64,000 nucleotides of DNA from assembly GCA_041485885.1 (NCBI GenBank), contig JBGPKL010000003.1, positions 1-64,000 of the forward strand, in the 5' to 3' direction. Position 1 is the first letter of the stretch. Every line of letters begins with the position of its first letter. Position numbers and translations under genes: made by a program. This document shows positions 33,664-42,503 of this stretch, in pieces. The notes under the pieces were generated by a model. That model did no database searches and was not told the DNA's origin. It saw only the letters and a program-made list of their open reading frames with translations. Source of the stretch: JACQFZ01 sp041485885 (lineage in GTDB: Bacteria; Pseudomonadota; Gammaproteobacteria; Acidiferrobacterales; Sulfurifustaceae).

Positions 33664-34707
33664 ATGTTTAGAGGACTCCGCGGTTTCTTCTCCAGCGATC
33701 TCGCGATCGACCTGGGGACCGCCAACACACTCATTTTCGTGCGCGACAGGGGCATCGTCCTGAACGAGCCCTCCGTCGTCGCCATCCGCCACGAGCACGG
33801 CTCGCGCAACAATCGCTCGATCCTCGCCGTCGGCCACGAGGCGAAAAAAATGCTCGGGCGCACGCCCGGCTCGATTCAAGCGATCCGCCCGATGAAGGAC
33901 GGCGTGATCGCCGACTTCACCGTCACCGGCGAGATGCTGAAGTTTTTTATTCGCCGCGTGCACGAGAATCGTTTGTTCCAACCGAGCCCGCGCATCATCA
34001 TCTGCGTGCCGTGCGGTTCGACGCAGGTCGAGCGCCGCGCTATCCGCGAATCGGCGATCGGTGCCGGCGCGCGCGAAGTGTACTTAATAGAAGAGCCGAT
34101 GGCGGCGGCGATCGGCGCCGACCTGCCGATCATGGAACCGACCGGCTCGATGGTGCTCGACATCGGCGGCGGCACGAGCGAGGTCGGCGTGATCTCGCTC
34201 GGTGGCATCGTCTACTCGCACAGCTTGCGCATCGCCGGCGACAAAATGGACGAAGCGATAATTAACTACGTGCGGCGCAAGTACGGTCTGCTCATCGGCG
34301 ACGCGACCGCCGAGCACGTCAAAAAAGAAATCGGCACCGCCTGGGAGAACAGCGAAGTGCGCGAGATGGAGATCAAGGGCCGCCATATCGCGGACGGCGT
34401 GCCGCGCGCCCAAGTCGTCAACAGCAACGAGATACACACGGCGCTGTCGGAATGTCTCTCCGGTATCGTCACCGCGATTAAAATCGCGTTGGAGCAGACG
34501 CCGCCGGAGCTCGGCGCCGACATCGCCGACAAAGGGCTGGTCGTAACGGGCGGCGGCGCGCTGCTGCGCGACATGGATCGCATGCTCGGCGATAAAACCG
34601 GCCTCCCAATCATCATTACCGAGGACCCACTGACTTGCGTGGTCCGCGGTTGCGGCCGGGCGCTGGTGGAGTCGGAAACATTCAGCGACGTGTTCGTGCA
34701 CGAATAG
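33664..34707 (+). CDS. mreB: Rod shape-determining protein MreB
   Basis: A 347-residue bacterial actin that polymerises under the inner membrane and directs lateral cell-wall synthesis. The start MFRGLRGFFSSDLAIDLGTA carries the amphipathic N-terminus and phosphate-1 loop; DIGGGTSEVGVISLGG is phosphate-2; VVTGGGALLRDMDR is the adenosine motif. ATG 33664 is chosen over an in-frame ATG at 33607. It heads the mreBCD-mrdA-rodA series. Confidence 0.97.
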   Translation: MFRGLRGFFSSDLAIDLGTANTLIFVRDRGIVLNEPSVVAIRHEHGSRNNRSILAVGHEAKKMLGRTPGSIQAIRPMKDGVIADFTVTGEMLKFFIRRVHENRLFQPSPRIIICVPCGSTQVERRAIRESAIGAGAREVYLIEEPMAAAIGADLPIMEPTGSMVLDIGGGTSEVGVISLGGIVYSHSLRIAGDKMDEAIINYVRRKYGLLIGDATAEHVKKEIGTAWENSEVREMEIKGRHIADGVPRAQVVNSNEIHTALSECLSGIVTAIKIALEQTPPELGADIADKGLVVTGGGALLRDMDRMLGDKTGLPIIITEDPLTCVVRGCGRALVESETFSDVFVHE

Positions 34708-34877
34708 CGACACTTGACGGCCTGCCCCACGGTATAGCCGATATCGACTGACGGAGAGCACGAACCTGTCCTCGATGGCGTTGCGCCCGGACTTCGAACA
34801 ACATCAGCTCGCACTGCCGAGCTTCGCGTCCGACTTCGCGCGTCAGCCCGGAACAACTCCGTCCTTCTCACCCGTCA

Positions 34878-35732
34878 ATGATTACCGTATTCGGTAAACC
34901 GCTTCGCGGACCTTCGTCGCTCACGCGCCTGGTGCTGTTGGTCTTGCTGTCGGTGGCGCTGATGATGCTCGACCACCGCAGCCAGCAGCTCGAGCGCATC
35001 CGCGCCGGACTGATGGTCATTTTCTATCCGGTCCAGGTCGTGGCGAGCGTACCGGTTGCGCTGTACCACCGCCTGATGGATGCCCTCACGACGGATCAGG
35101 AGTTAAAAGAGCAGAACGACCGCCTCGAAGCCGAGCGCGTGCAGCTGCTCGCGCGGCTGCAACAATTCGAAGGTCTCGAAGTGGAAAACGAGCGACTGCG
35201 CAACATGGTGGGTGCGGCCGCGCGCGTCGCCAATCGCGCTCTCGCCGCGGAGCTGGTCGAGGTAAGCACCGAACCGTTCTCGCGCCGGTTGCTGGTGCGG
35301 CGCGGGGAGCGTGACGGCGTCTACGTGGGACAGCCGGTGATCGACGCCTACGGGATCGTCGGACAGGTAACGAAGGTCGCACCCTTCCTCAGCACGGTCA
35401 CGCTCATCACCGACCCCAGCCACGCCATTCCCGTGCTCGACAATCGCAGCGGCCTGCGCGCCATGGTGTTCGGGTCGGGTGATCAGGACAGCCTTACGGT
35501 GCCGTATCTGAGCGCGGTCGCGGATATCAAAGAGGGCGACTTGCTCGTAAGCTCGGGGATGGGCGGTGTGTTCCCGGCGGGATACCCGGTCGCGGTGGTA
35601 ACTAAAATTGACAATAACCCGAGTGAGAGTTTTCTGCTGGTGCGCGCTCGACCGTCGGCGCAGCTCAATCGCGGAAAACAGGTTCTGCTGATTTCGCCGA
35701 GCCAAGCTGCGACCAAGGGCAAGGCGCCATGA
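34878..35732 (+). CDS. mreC: Rod shape-determining protein MreC
   Basis: 284 residues: a short cytoplasmic tail, one membrane helix (about 14-30), a coiled coil (about 70-110; LKEQNDRLEAERVQLLARLQ) and a periplasmic beta-rich domain (VIDAYGIVGQVTKVAPFLST, GDLLVSSGMGGVFPAGYPVA). It bridges MreB and the periplasmic elongation enzymes. It is 170 bases after mreB and overlaps mreD by four bases (ATGA). Confidence 0.95.
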   Translation: MITVFGKPLRGPSSLTRLVLLVLLSVALMMLDHRSQQLERIRAGLMVIFYPVQVVASVPVALYHRLMDALTTDQELKEQNDRLEAERVQLLARLQQFEGLEVENERLRNMVGAAARVANRALAAELVEVSTEPFSRRLLVRRGERDGVYVGQPVIDAYGIVGQVTKVAPFLSTVTLITDPSHAIPVLDNRSGLRAMVFGSGDQDSLTVPYLSAVADIKEGDLLVSSGMGGVFPAGYPVAVVTKIDNNPSESFLLVRARPSAQLNRGKQVLLISPSQAATKGKAP

Positions 35733-36226
35733 CCATAATCACCATGACCGTGCACACGCGCGGCCGCACCATACTGCTCGCGACCTTCGGCATTGCGATC
35801 ATTATGAATATTCTGCCGGGTCCGACCTGGGCCGAGCCGTTCATTCCCGATTGGGTCGCGTTGACGTTGATCTATTGGTGCATGGCCGCGCCGCACCGGG
35901 TGTCGGTCGGCACCGGCTGGACGCTCGGTTTGATCCTCGACGTGCTCTACGGTTCGCTCCTCGGACAACACGCGCTGGCGAAAGCCGTCATCGCGTTCAT
36001 TACGGTGAAGCTCCATCCGCAACTGCGCATGTTTCCGCGCTGGCAGCAAGCGGTGAGCGTGCTGGTATTGCTCGCGATCAATCAGTTGATCGTAGTGTGG
36101 ATCCGCGGCGCAATCGGCCAAGCGCCGGGCACCGTCGGGTATTGGACGCCGAGCATCGTCGGGATGATCGTTTGGCCGTGGTTGTTCGTGGTGTTGCGGG
36201 ATGTTCGGCGGCGGTGGGTGAGTTGA
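35729..36226 (+). CDS. mreD: Rod shape-determining protein MreD
   Basis: 165 residues, almost entirely hydrophobic with about five membrane helices (IAIIMNILPGPTWAEPFIPD, WVALTLIYWC, VSVGTGWTLGLILDVLYGSL). It is the membrane partner of MreC. The start overlaps the mreC stop; ATG 35744 is an alternative. A possible terminator hairpin follows 55 bases downstream. Confidence 0.93.
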   Translation: MTIITMTVHTRGRTILLATFGIAIIMNILPGPTWAEPFIPDWVALTLIYWCMAAPHRVSVGTGWTLGLILDVLYGSLLGQHALAKAVIAFITVKLHPQLRMFPRWQQAVSVLVLLAINQLIVVWIRGAIGQAPGTVGYWTPSIVGMIVWPWLFVVLRDVRRRWVS

Positions 36227-36280
36227 GTTCTTTGCCTTTATCTATCCTCGTGCAATCCATAGATCTCTACGCATACATCG

Positions 36281-36301
36281 AGCGCCCGATGGGCGCGTTT
36301 T
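36281..36301 (+). terminator. Possible terminator after mreD
   Basis: GCGCCC-gat-GGGCGC forms a 6-bp GC stem followed by GTTTT. The T-run is short, so it may be a partial terminator between mreBCD and mrdA, or part of the repeat region that follows. Confidence 0.45.
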
Positions 36302-36305
36302 CGGA

Positions 36306-36325
36306 ATTCCCGCTTTCGCGGGAAT
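36306..36325. repeat. Dispersed inverted repeat (ATTCCCGC...GCGGGAAT)
   Basis: ATTCCCGC-TTTC-GCGGGAAT is a perfect 8-bp-arm palindrome, followed by GACGG. Sequences of this form are scattered in intergenic regions of many beta- and gammaproteobacteria (similar to Neisseria dRS3 units). Only one copy is in this window. Confidence 0.6.
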
Positions 36326-36379
36326 GACGGAATTTCCGAAGTCGGTCACGCACAACTACACTTATTACATCCGTCAGCT

Positions 36380-36396
36380 GGCGCCCGAAGGGCGCC
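36380..36396 (+). promoter_or_regulatory. GC hairpin just before the mrdA start
   Basis: GGCGCCC-gaa-GGGCGCC is a perfect 7-bp stem ending seven bases before ATG 36404, where the ribosome site should be. No Shine-Dalgarno sequence is visible there. In the mRNA it would hinder initiation and could hold mrdA expression low, or be processed. The effect is inferred. Confidence 0.5.
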
Positions 36397-36403
36397 TCGC
36401 CTA

Positions 36404-38311
36404 ATGCTCAACATCCCAATCAAGGACTATCTCCGCGAGACGCGCATTTTCAACGCGCGCCTCGCTGTCACCGGCATCATCGTCGCTGTATTGTCGGTGT
36501 TGTTACTGCTTCGCCTCGTCTACTTGACGATCATCGACTATCGCCACTACGCCACGCTGTCGCAGGCGAATCGCGTGAAGCCGCTGCCGCTTGCGCCGGC
36601 GCGTGGGCTGATTCTCGATCGCAACGGCGCGGTGCTCGCGCAGAATTTTCCGGTCTATACGCTCGATATCGTGCCCGAGCAGGTCGACAACATGGCTGAT
36701 CTGCTGGCGGAACTTAAAAAGCTAGTGCGCGTGACCGATACCGACAAGAAGAATTTCGACAAACAGCTGAGCGAACGGCCCAAGTTCGAGTACATGACGC
36801 TGCGTTCGTACTTGAACGAAGAGGAGGCCGCGCGCATCGCCGTGCGGTTGCCGTTCTTGAACGGCGCAGAGCTGCGCGCGCGGCTGCAGCGCCACTATCC
36901 GCAAGGCGGCCTCGCGGTGCACGCACTCGGCTACGTGAGCCGCATCAGCGAGCAGGATCTCGAGCGCATCGACAAATCCGCGTATCGCGGCATGCAGCAT
37001 ATCGGCAAGCTCGGCCTCGAGTTCATGTACGAGGACTTGCTGTTCGGTCGCTTAGGCTTCGAAAAAGTGGAGACGAACGCGCACGGGCGCGCGCTGCGCA
37101 CGCTTGAGCGCATCGCGCCGGCGGCGGGCAAGAATCTCTATCTCAACCTCGATGCGAAAGCTCAGGCCGTCGCGGAGCAAGCGCTCGGCAAGCGGCGCGG
37201 CGCCGTCGTGGCGATCGAACCTTCCACCGGCGCGGTGCTCGCGTTCGCGAGCACGCCGACGTACGACGCGAATGCGTTCGTTAACGGCATCGAACCGGCC
37301 GCTTATCGAGCGCTGCTCGACGACCCGGACAAGCCGCTCATCAACCGCGCGTTGAACGGTCAATACGCCCCCGGCTCGACGATCAAGGCGTTCCTCGGTC
37401 TCGCGGATCTGGAAGCCGGAAGCGGCATCGACATGAACCGGCAAGTGTTCTGCACCGGATCGTATAATTTGCCGGGCAGCGCACACCAATTTCGAGACTG
37501 GAAAAAGGGCGGCCACGGCGCCGTGACACTGCATGACGCGATGGTTCAATCGTGCGACGTCTATTTTTATCGCCTCGCCGTCGCGCTCGGGCCGGAGCGG
37601 ATAAAGAATTTTCTCGCTCCCTTCGGCTTCGGTCGCGCCACCGGCGTCGATCTGCCGGCGGAATCGAGCGGACTATTACCGTCGCTAGAATGGAAGGCAG
37701 CGCGCGGTCTGCGTTGGTATCCCGGCGACACCGTCGCCGCCGGTATCGGCCAGGGATCCGTCCTCGTCACACCGATGCAGCTCGCCGCCGGCATGGGGAC
37801 GATCGCGAATCGCGGCGTGCGCATGAAACCGCTGCTCCTGCGCGGCTACGAGGATCCGCGCACCAAAGAGCGGACCGAGTCCCCGGCCACGCCGGCGCAA
37901 GAGGTCCCGATCAACGACAAGCGTCACTGGGACAAGCTGTTCGAGAATCTGATGGACGTCGTGCACACGAATCGTGGAACCGCGTACCGCATCGGCTACA
38001 ACGCGCCTTACCATATCGCGGGCAAGACCGGCACCGCGCAGGTGAAAACCATTGCGCAAGGAGCGCGCTACGATGAACGCGGTACGCCCGAGCGGCTGCG
38101 CGATCATGCGCTCTTCGTCGCGTTCGCGCCGGTCGAAGCGCCGAAGGTCGCGGTGGCGGTGATCGTCGAAAACGGCGGGCACGGTTCGAGCGTCGCCGCG
38201 CCGATCGCGCGCAAAGTACTCGATCAACTGATTCTTGGCGGGCCGGCCGATCCTAAGCAGGCGCCCGCGCCGCGGCCGACGCCAGCCGCCGCGCCGGAGG
38301 ACGACGAGTAG
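36404..38311 (+). CDS. mrdA: Penicillin-binding protein 2 (elongation transpeptidase)
   Basis: A 635-residue inner-membrane DD-transpeptidase that crosslinks lateral-wall peptidoglycan with RodA and MreBCD. One N-terminal membrane helix (about 22-46) is followed by a dimerisation domain (APARGLILDRNGAVLAQNFP) and the transpeptidase domain with S325xxK328 (APGSTIKAFLGL), an SxD-type second motif (VQSCDVYFY) and KTGTAQV. The C-terminus is Pro/Ala-rich. Start ATG 36404 (MLNIPIKDYLRE) fits the family. The rodA start is three bases after the stop. Confidence 0.96.
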   Translation: MLNIPIKDYLRETRIFNARLAVTGIIVAVLSVLLLLRLVYLTIIDYRHYATLSQANRVKPLPLAPARGLILDRNGAVLAQNFPVYTLDIVPEQVDNMADLLAELKKLVRVTDTDKKNFDKQLSERPKFEYMTLRSYLNEEEAARIAVRLPFLNGAELRARLQRHYPQGGLAVHALGYVSRISEQDLERIDKSAYRGMQHIGKLGLEFMYEDLLFGRLGFEKVETNAHGRALRTLERIAPAAGKNLYLNLDAKAQAVAEQALGKRRGAVVAIEPSTGAVLAFASTPTYDANAFVNGIEPAAYRALLDDPDKPLINRALNGQYAPGSTIKAFLGLADLEAGSGIDMNRQVFCTGSYNLPGSAHQFRDWKKGGHGAVTLHDAMVQSCDVYFYRLAVALGPERIKNFLAPFGFGRATGVDLPAESSGLLPSLEWKAARGLRWYPGDTVAAGIGQGSVLVTPMQLAAGMGTIANRGVRMKPLLLRGYEDPRTKERTESPATPAQEVPINDKRHWDKLFENLMDVVHTNRGTAYRIGYNAPYHIAGKTGTAQVKTIAQGARYDERGTPERLRDHALFVAFAPVEAPKVAVAVIVENGGHGSSVAAPIARKVLDQLILGGPADPKQAPAPRPTPAAAPEDDE

Positions 38312-38313
38312 AC

Positions 38314-39393
38314 ATGAATCGAAAGCTCCTGCTGATCGACAAGCCGTTGTTGTACGCGCTCATGTTTCTCGCGGCGTTGAGTCTCGCCGTTTTGTACAGC
38401 GCCAGCGCCAAGGACGCGAGCGTGACCGTGCAGCACTTCCTGCGCATCGTGCTCGGGTTCGGAGTCCTGATCGGCTTCGCGCAGATGCGCCCGGAGCTGC
38501 TCGAGCGCATCGCACCGTGGATATTCGGCGTCGGCTTAGTGCTGCTGATCGCCGTGCTCGGCGTGGGTTCGATCAGCAAGGGCGCGCAACGCTGGCTGGG
38601 CTTGGGGCCGCTGCGTTTTCAGCCCTCCGAGATCATGAAGCTCGGCGTGCCGTTGATGCTCGCGTGGTATCTCGCCCGCGGAGGGTTGCCGCCGTCGTGG
38701 CTGCGCATCGGCGTGGCGTTGTTGGTGACGGCGGTGCCGGCCGCGATGATCGCCAAGCAGCCCGATCTCGGTACCGCGTTGCTCGTCGCGGCGTCGGGGC
38801 TGTTCGTGCTCTTTCTCGCCGGGCTGCCGAAGCGGCTGATGCTGATCGCGGTCGTGGCCGTCGCTGCCGCCGCGCCCGTCCTGTGGAGCCACATGCACGA
38901 CTATCAGCGCAATCGGGTCCTCACGCTCTTCGACCCCGAAGCCGATCCGCTCGGGACCGGCTATCACACGATTCAGTCGATGATCGCGCTTGGCTCGGGC
39001 GGCTTTTACGGCAAGGGGTGGCTCAACAGCAGCCAAGCGCATCTCGAGTATCTGCCCGAATCATCGACCGACTTCATCTTCGCCGTGTTAGGCGAAGAGT
39101 TCGGGCTGATCGGCATTCTGCTCGTCATCACGCTCTACGGGTTCATCGCCGGCCGGGCGCTGTTGATTGCTTTCTATGCGCAGGACAGCTTCACGCGGCT
39201 CCTCGCGGGCGGGCTCGCGCTCGGTTTCTTCCTTCAGTTTTTCGTGAACATCGGCATGGTCGCCGGCATCCTTCCCGTCGTCGGCGTGCCGTTACCGATG
39301 ATGAGCTACGGCGGCAGTTCGATCCTCTCGCTCATGGCGGGTTTCGGCATGCTCATAAGCATCCAGACCCACCGTAAGATCGTCGAGTTGTAA
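38314..39393 (+). CDS. rodA: Peptidoglycan glycosyltransferase RodA (SEDS family)
   Basis: A 359-residue polytopic membrane protein that polymerises lipid II for lateral-wall growth. SEDS marks include GVGSISKGAQRWLGLGPLRF, QPSEIMKLGVPLMLAWYL, KQPDLGTALLV, LPESSTDFIFAVLGEEFGLI and the closing PLPMMSYGGSSILSLMAGFG. It follows mrdA directly and precedes mltB by two bases, so the three form one unit. Confidence 0.97.
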   Translation: MNRKLLLIDKPLLYALMFLAALSLAVLYSASAKDASVTVQHFLRIVLGFGVLIGFAQMRPELLERIAPWIFGVGLVLLIAVLGVGSISKGAQRWLGLGPLRFQPSEIMKLGVPLMLAWYLARGGLPPSWLRIGVALLVTAVPAAMIAKQPDLGTALLVAASGLFVLFLAGLPKRLMLIAVVAVAAAAPVLWSHMHDYQRNRVLTLFDPEADPLGTGYHTIQSMIALGSGGFYGKGWLNSSQAHLEYLPESSTDFIFAVLGEEFGLIGILLVITLYGFIAGRALLIAFYAQDSFTRLLAGGLALGFFLQFFVNIGMVAGILPVVGVPLPMMSYGGSSILSLMAGFGMLISIQTHRKIVEL

Positions 39394-39395
39394 TC

Positions 39396-40439
39396 GTGGC
39401 GCCGCGCGAATTTCTTACGGCGCGGTCAACCGCGATAATTCGCGGCGTCGTGGTGACGGCGCTCGTTGCGCTGCTCCCCATGTCCGCGGCGGCCGTGACC
39501 GCCGAGGAATATCCGGAGCTCGATCCGCTCATCGACACATTGGTTACGCAGCACAACTTCGAACGCGCGAGCGTACGCAAACTATTCGCGGGCGCCACCT
39601 TGCGTCCGGAAATCATCACCGCGATAGACCGACCGCGCGAGGCGTTGCCGTGGCACGAGTATCGTCGATCCTTTCTCAATGAAGAGCGAGTGCGTCTCGG
39701 GGCGCGTTATTGGTGGCAACATAAGGACGTGCTCGCGCGCGCCGAGCGCCAATATGGCGTACCGCCCGAGCTTATCGTCGCGATCATCGGCATCGAGACG
39801 CGTTACGGCACGAGCCGCGGCGAATACTCCGCGCTCGACGCGTTGCTCACGCTCACGCTGATGTATCCGCGCCGCGCGGATTTTTTCCGACTAGAGCTGA
39901 TTGAGTTCCTGCTGCTGACACGCGAGCTCGATCTCGACCCGCGGACGGTCAAAGGGTCCTACGCGGGCGCGCTCGGCATTCCACAGTTCATGCCGCGCAG
40001 CTACCGTGAGTACGCCGTCGATTTCGACAACGACCGTCGGCGCGACTTACTCGAGAACAGCAGCGACGCGATTGGCAGCGTGGCGAATTTCCTGCGCCGC
40101 CACGGTTGGGCGACGGGCGAGCCGGTGATCGTTGCGGCGGACGCCAAGGGAACGCTCTACAGCTGGCCGCTGCAGCTCGGCACCGAGCCGGTGCTACGCG
40201 TGCGCGAGTGGGTCGGCCACGGGATTTTTCCGCGGCGCGAGCCATTACCCGGAGAAAATGCGGGGGATGACGAACGACCGGCGGCGCTCATCATGCTGGA
40301 CGGCGAATCGGGTCCGCTGTATTACCTCGGTTACAACAACTTCTACGTGATCACCCGCTATAATCGAAGCAAAAATTACGCAATGGTGGTTTACGAGCTA
40401 GCGCAGATGATTCGCCTGCGATACCAAGAAGGGACGTAA
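39396..40439 (+). CDS. mltB: Membrane-bound lytic murein transglycosylase B family
   Basis: 347 residues from GTG 39396. A signal peptide or anchor (about 12-33) is followed by an SLT-like domain with catalytic Glu134 in IIGIETRYGTS; GALGIPQFMPRSY and YNRSKNYAMVVYELAQMI complete the family pattern. It cleaves the glycan beta-1,4 link to form 1,6-anhydroMurNAc ends. No lipobox Cys is present in the leader (LPMSAAAVTA), so this copy is probably periplasmic and soluble rather than lipid-anchored. Confidence 0.92.
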   Translation: MAPREFLTARSTAIIRGVVVTALVALLPMSAAAVTAEEYPELDPLIDTLVTQHNFERASVRKLFAGATLRPEIITAIDRPREALPWHEYRRSFLNEERVRLGARYWWQHKDVLARAERQYGVPPELIVAIIGIETRYGTSRGEYSALDALLTLTLMYPRRADFFRLELIEFLLLTRELDLDPRTVKGSYAGALGIPQFMPRSYREYAVDFDNDRRRDLLENSSDAIGSVANFLRRHGWATGEPVIVAADAKGTLYSWPLQLGTEPVLRVREWVGHGIFPRREPLPGENAGDDERPAALIMLDGESGPLYYLGYNNFYVITRYNRSKNYAMVVYELAQMIRLRYQEGT

Positions 40440-40462
40440 GCACTCTCGCCGCGATTCCCGCG

Positions 40463-41347
40463 ATGGATAGTCGTCGAAACGAAATGAACCGAACCGCGGT
40501 GCGATTTATCGGCTGGCTCCCTGTCGTCGGCGCGCTCTGGCTCGGCGCGTGCAGTCATGTGCCGCGCGGCGGCTACTATCAGGACGACGGGCCGCACGAC
40601 CGCCCTCCCGTCGACGTTCTCAAGGTACCCGACGCGGTGCCGCGCGAAGAGCCGCTCGCCGACGCGGGAAACAAGCCGTACACGGTGTTCGGCGTCACCT
40701 ACGCACCGCTCGCCGACAGCCGCGGTTATCGCGAGCGCGGGGTCGCGTCTTGGTACGGCCGCAAGTTCCACGGGCGGCGCACCTCGAGCGGCGAGCCGTA
40801 TGATATGTACGCGATGACCGCCGCCCATCGCACGCTGCCGTTACCGTCGTACGTGCGCGTTCGCAATTTGCAAAACGGCCATTCGGTGATCGTGCGCGTC
40901 AACGACCGCGGGCCGTTCCTGCAAAACCGGTTGATCGATCTGTCCTACACCGCAGCGGCGCGCTTAAGTATGCTCGGCACGGGTACCGCGGCGGTGGAGA
41001 TCGAAACCGTCGGGGCCGCAACGCCGGTGACGACCATCGCGAGCAACTCCAAATTGTCCGTGATCGCCGCGGCCGAGGCGGCGACCGGCGACGCCTCTAC
41101 GCCGCGCCTTTCCGTGCAAGTCGGCGCGTTTACGCGACGCGAAAATGCGATCCAGCTACGCGATCGTTTGGAGCGAGCCGGCTTCAATCCGATTTACATT
41201 CAATCGTCCCCGCCGGATCCCGCGCCCGGCGTCAATCCGCTGTACCGGGTACGGATCGGACCCATCGCGACGGTGGAACAGGGCGATCGACTGGTGGCGG
41301 AAATAGGAAAGCAAGGCGTCACCGATGCGTTGCTGGTCGTCGAATGA
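40463..41347 (+). CDS. rlpA: Septal ring lytic transglycosylase RlpA (lipoprotein)
   Basis: 294 residues. A lipobox LGAC places the lipid-modified Cys at residue 30. The double-psi beta-barrel domain (about 90-180) has GVASWYGRKFHGRRTSSGEP, AMTAAHRTLPLPSYVRVRNL and VRVNDRGPF, and a C-terminal SPOR domain (about 215-294) binds denuded glycans. RlpA digests stripped glycan strands during daughter-cell separation. ATG 40484 (MNRTAVRF) is an equally good start. The stop overlaps the next start (ATGA). Confidence 0.94.
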   Translation: MDSRRNEMNRTAVRFIGWLPVVGALWLGACSHVPRGGYYQDDGPHDRPPVDVLKVPDAVPREEPLADAGNKPYTVFGVTYAPLADSRGYRERGVASWYGRKFHGRRTSSGEPYDMYAMTAAHRTLPLPSYVRVRNLQNGHSVIVRVNDRGPFLQNRLIDLSYTAAARLSMLGTGTAAVEIETVGAATPVTTIASNSKLSVIAAAEAATGDASTPRLSVQVGAFTRRENAIQLRDRLERAGFNPIYIQSSPPDPAPGVNPLYRVRIGPIATVEQGDRLVAEIGKQGVTDALLVVE

Positions 41348-42465
41348 AACGGTTCGTTCTACCGCTACTCGCGCTGCTCGCACCGCCGCTACCGGCGGCA
41401 GTCGATCAGCCACCGGAATTGCAGGCGCACGCTTGGCTGCTTATCGACTACTCGACAGGGAACGTGCTCGCCGAACACAATGCAGATCGGCGGTTGCCGC
41501 CCGCGAGTCTCACCAAGCTCATGACCGCGTACCTCGTCTTCGAGCGTATAAAGGTGGGGACACTGCGCTTGAGCGACAAGGTTTGGATCAGCCCGTACGC
41601 CGCGAGCGCGCGCGGTGCGCGCCTGCGGCTGAAACCAGGCACGGAGATCGCCGCCGAGGATTTGATCAAGAGCATGCTCGTGCGTTCGGCGAACGACGCT
41701 GCCGTCGCGCTCGCCGAGCACATCGCCGGTAGCGAGCCGCGCTTCGTCGCCGAAATGAACACCCGGGCTCGCGCGTGGGGATTGCGCGGAACGACGTTCA
41801 TCAACAGCACCGGGCTCGACGTTCCGTTTCATTTGTCCACCGCGCACGATCTGAGCCGCATCGCCGCGGCGATCATACGCGACTTTCCCGACTACTATGG
41901 ATGGTTCGGGCTGCGCGATTTCAGCTTCAACCAGATTACGCATCACAACAGCAATGGGCTCTTGTGGCGCGATCACACAGTAGACGGTATGAAGACCGGT
42001 TATACGCAGCTCGCCGGGTGGTGTCTGGTCGCTTCGGCGCAGCACGAGCAGACGCGATTGATCGCGACCGTGCTCGGCGCGTCGAGCGATCGCGGGCGCG
42101 TGGGAGCGAGCAAGCGCCTGCTCGATTACGGGTTCAAGAATTTCGAGACACGCCTGATATACGCCGCCAACCGGCCCGCGACGGAAACGCGCGTTTGGCT
42201 CGGCGACAGTGCGTCGGTGCCGCTCGGCGTGGCCGAGAACTTGTACGTCACGCTACCGCGGGGAACCTCCAACCGCGTTCACGCGCGGCTCTCCATTCAA
42301 GATATGCTCTACGCTCCGATCCGCTACGGCCAGCGCCTCGGCGCCGTGACGCTTCAGCTCGACGACAAGCCGCTCGCGGAATATCCGTTGGTCGCGCTGA
42401 AGGAGATCGGCGTGGGCGGCGTCGTGCAGCGCGCTATCGATAACGTACAGCTGTGGTTGCGCTGA
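41344..42465 (+). CDS. dacC: D-alanyl-D-alanine carboxypeptidase (PBP5/6 type)
   Basis: A 373-residue low-mass penicillin-binding protein that trims the terminal D-Ala from pentapeptide stems. Signal peptide 1-19; active-site Ser55/Lys58 (PPASLTKLM), S115xN (RSANDAA) and KTG at 217-219 (GMKTGYTQ). A C-terminal beta domain and a weak amphipathic anchor (VGGVVQRAIDNVQLWLR) end the protein. Whether it is the dacA or dacC paralogue cannot be told from one copy. Overlaps rlpA by four bases. Confidence 0.94.
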   Translation: MKRFVLPLLALLAPPLPAAVDQPPELQAHAWLLIDYSTGNVLAEHNADRRLPPASLTKLMTAYLVFERIKVGTLRLSDKVWISPYAASARGARLRLKPGTEIAAEDLIKSMLVRSANDAAVALAEHIAGSEPRFVAEMNTRARAWGLRGTTFINSTGLDVPFHLSTAHDLSRIAAAIIRDFPDYYGWFGLRDFSFNQITHHNSNGLLWRDHTVDGMKTGYTQLAGWCLVASAQHEQTRLIATVLGASSDRGRVGASKRLLDYGFKNFETRLIYAANRPATETRVWLGDSASVPLGVAENLYVTLPRGTSNRVHARLSIQDMLYAPIRYGQRLGAVTLQLDDKPLAEYPLVALKEIGVGGVVQRAIDNVQLWLR

Positions 42466-42503
42466 TCCGAGCTCGTCGTCTTATCTGCTGACTCGCGAAC
42501 ATC

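Noticed and set aside
34774..34899. Short plus-strand frame before mreC (MALRPDFEQHQ...)
   Set aside because: It looked briefly like an mreC N-terminus, but it is out of frame with mreC and ends inside it; ATG 34878 gives a normal MreC start.
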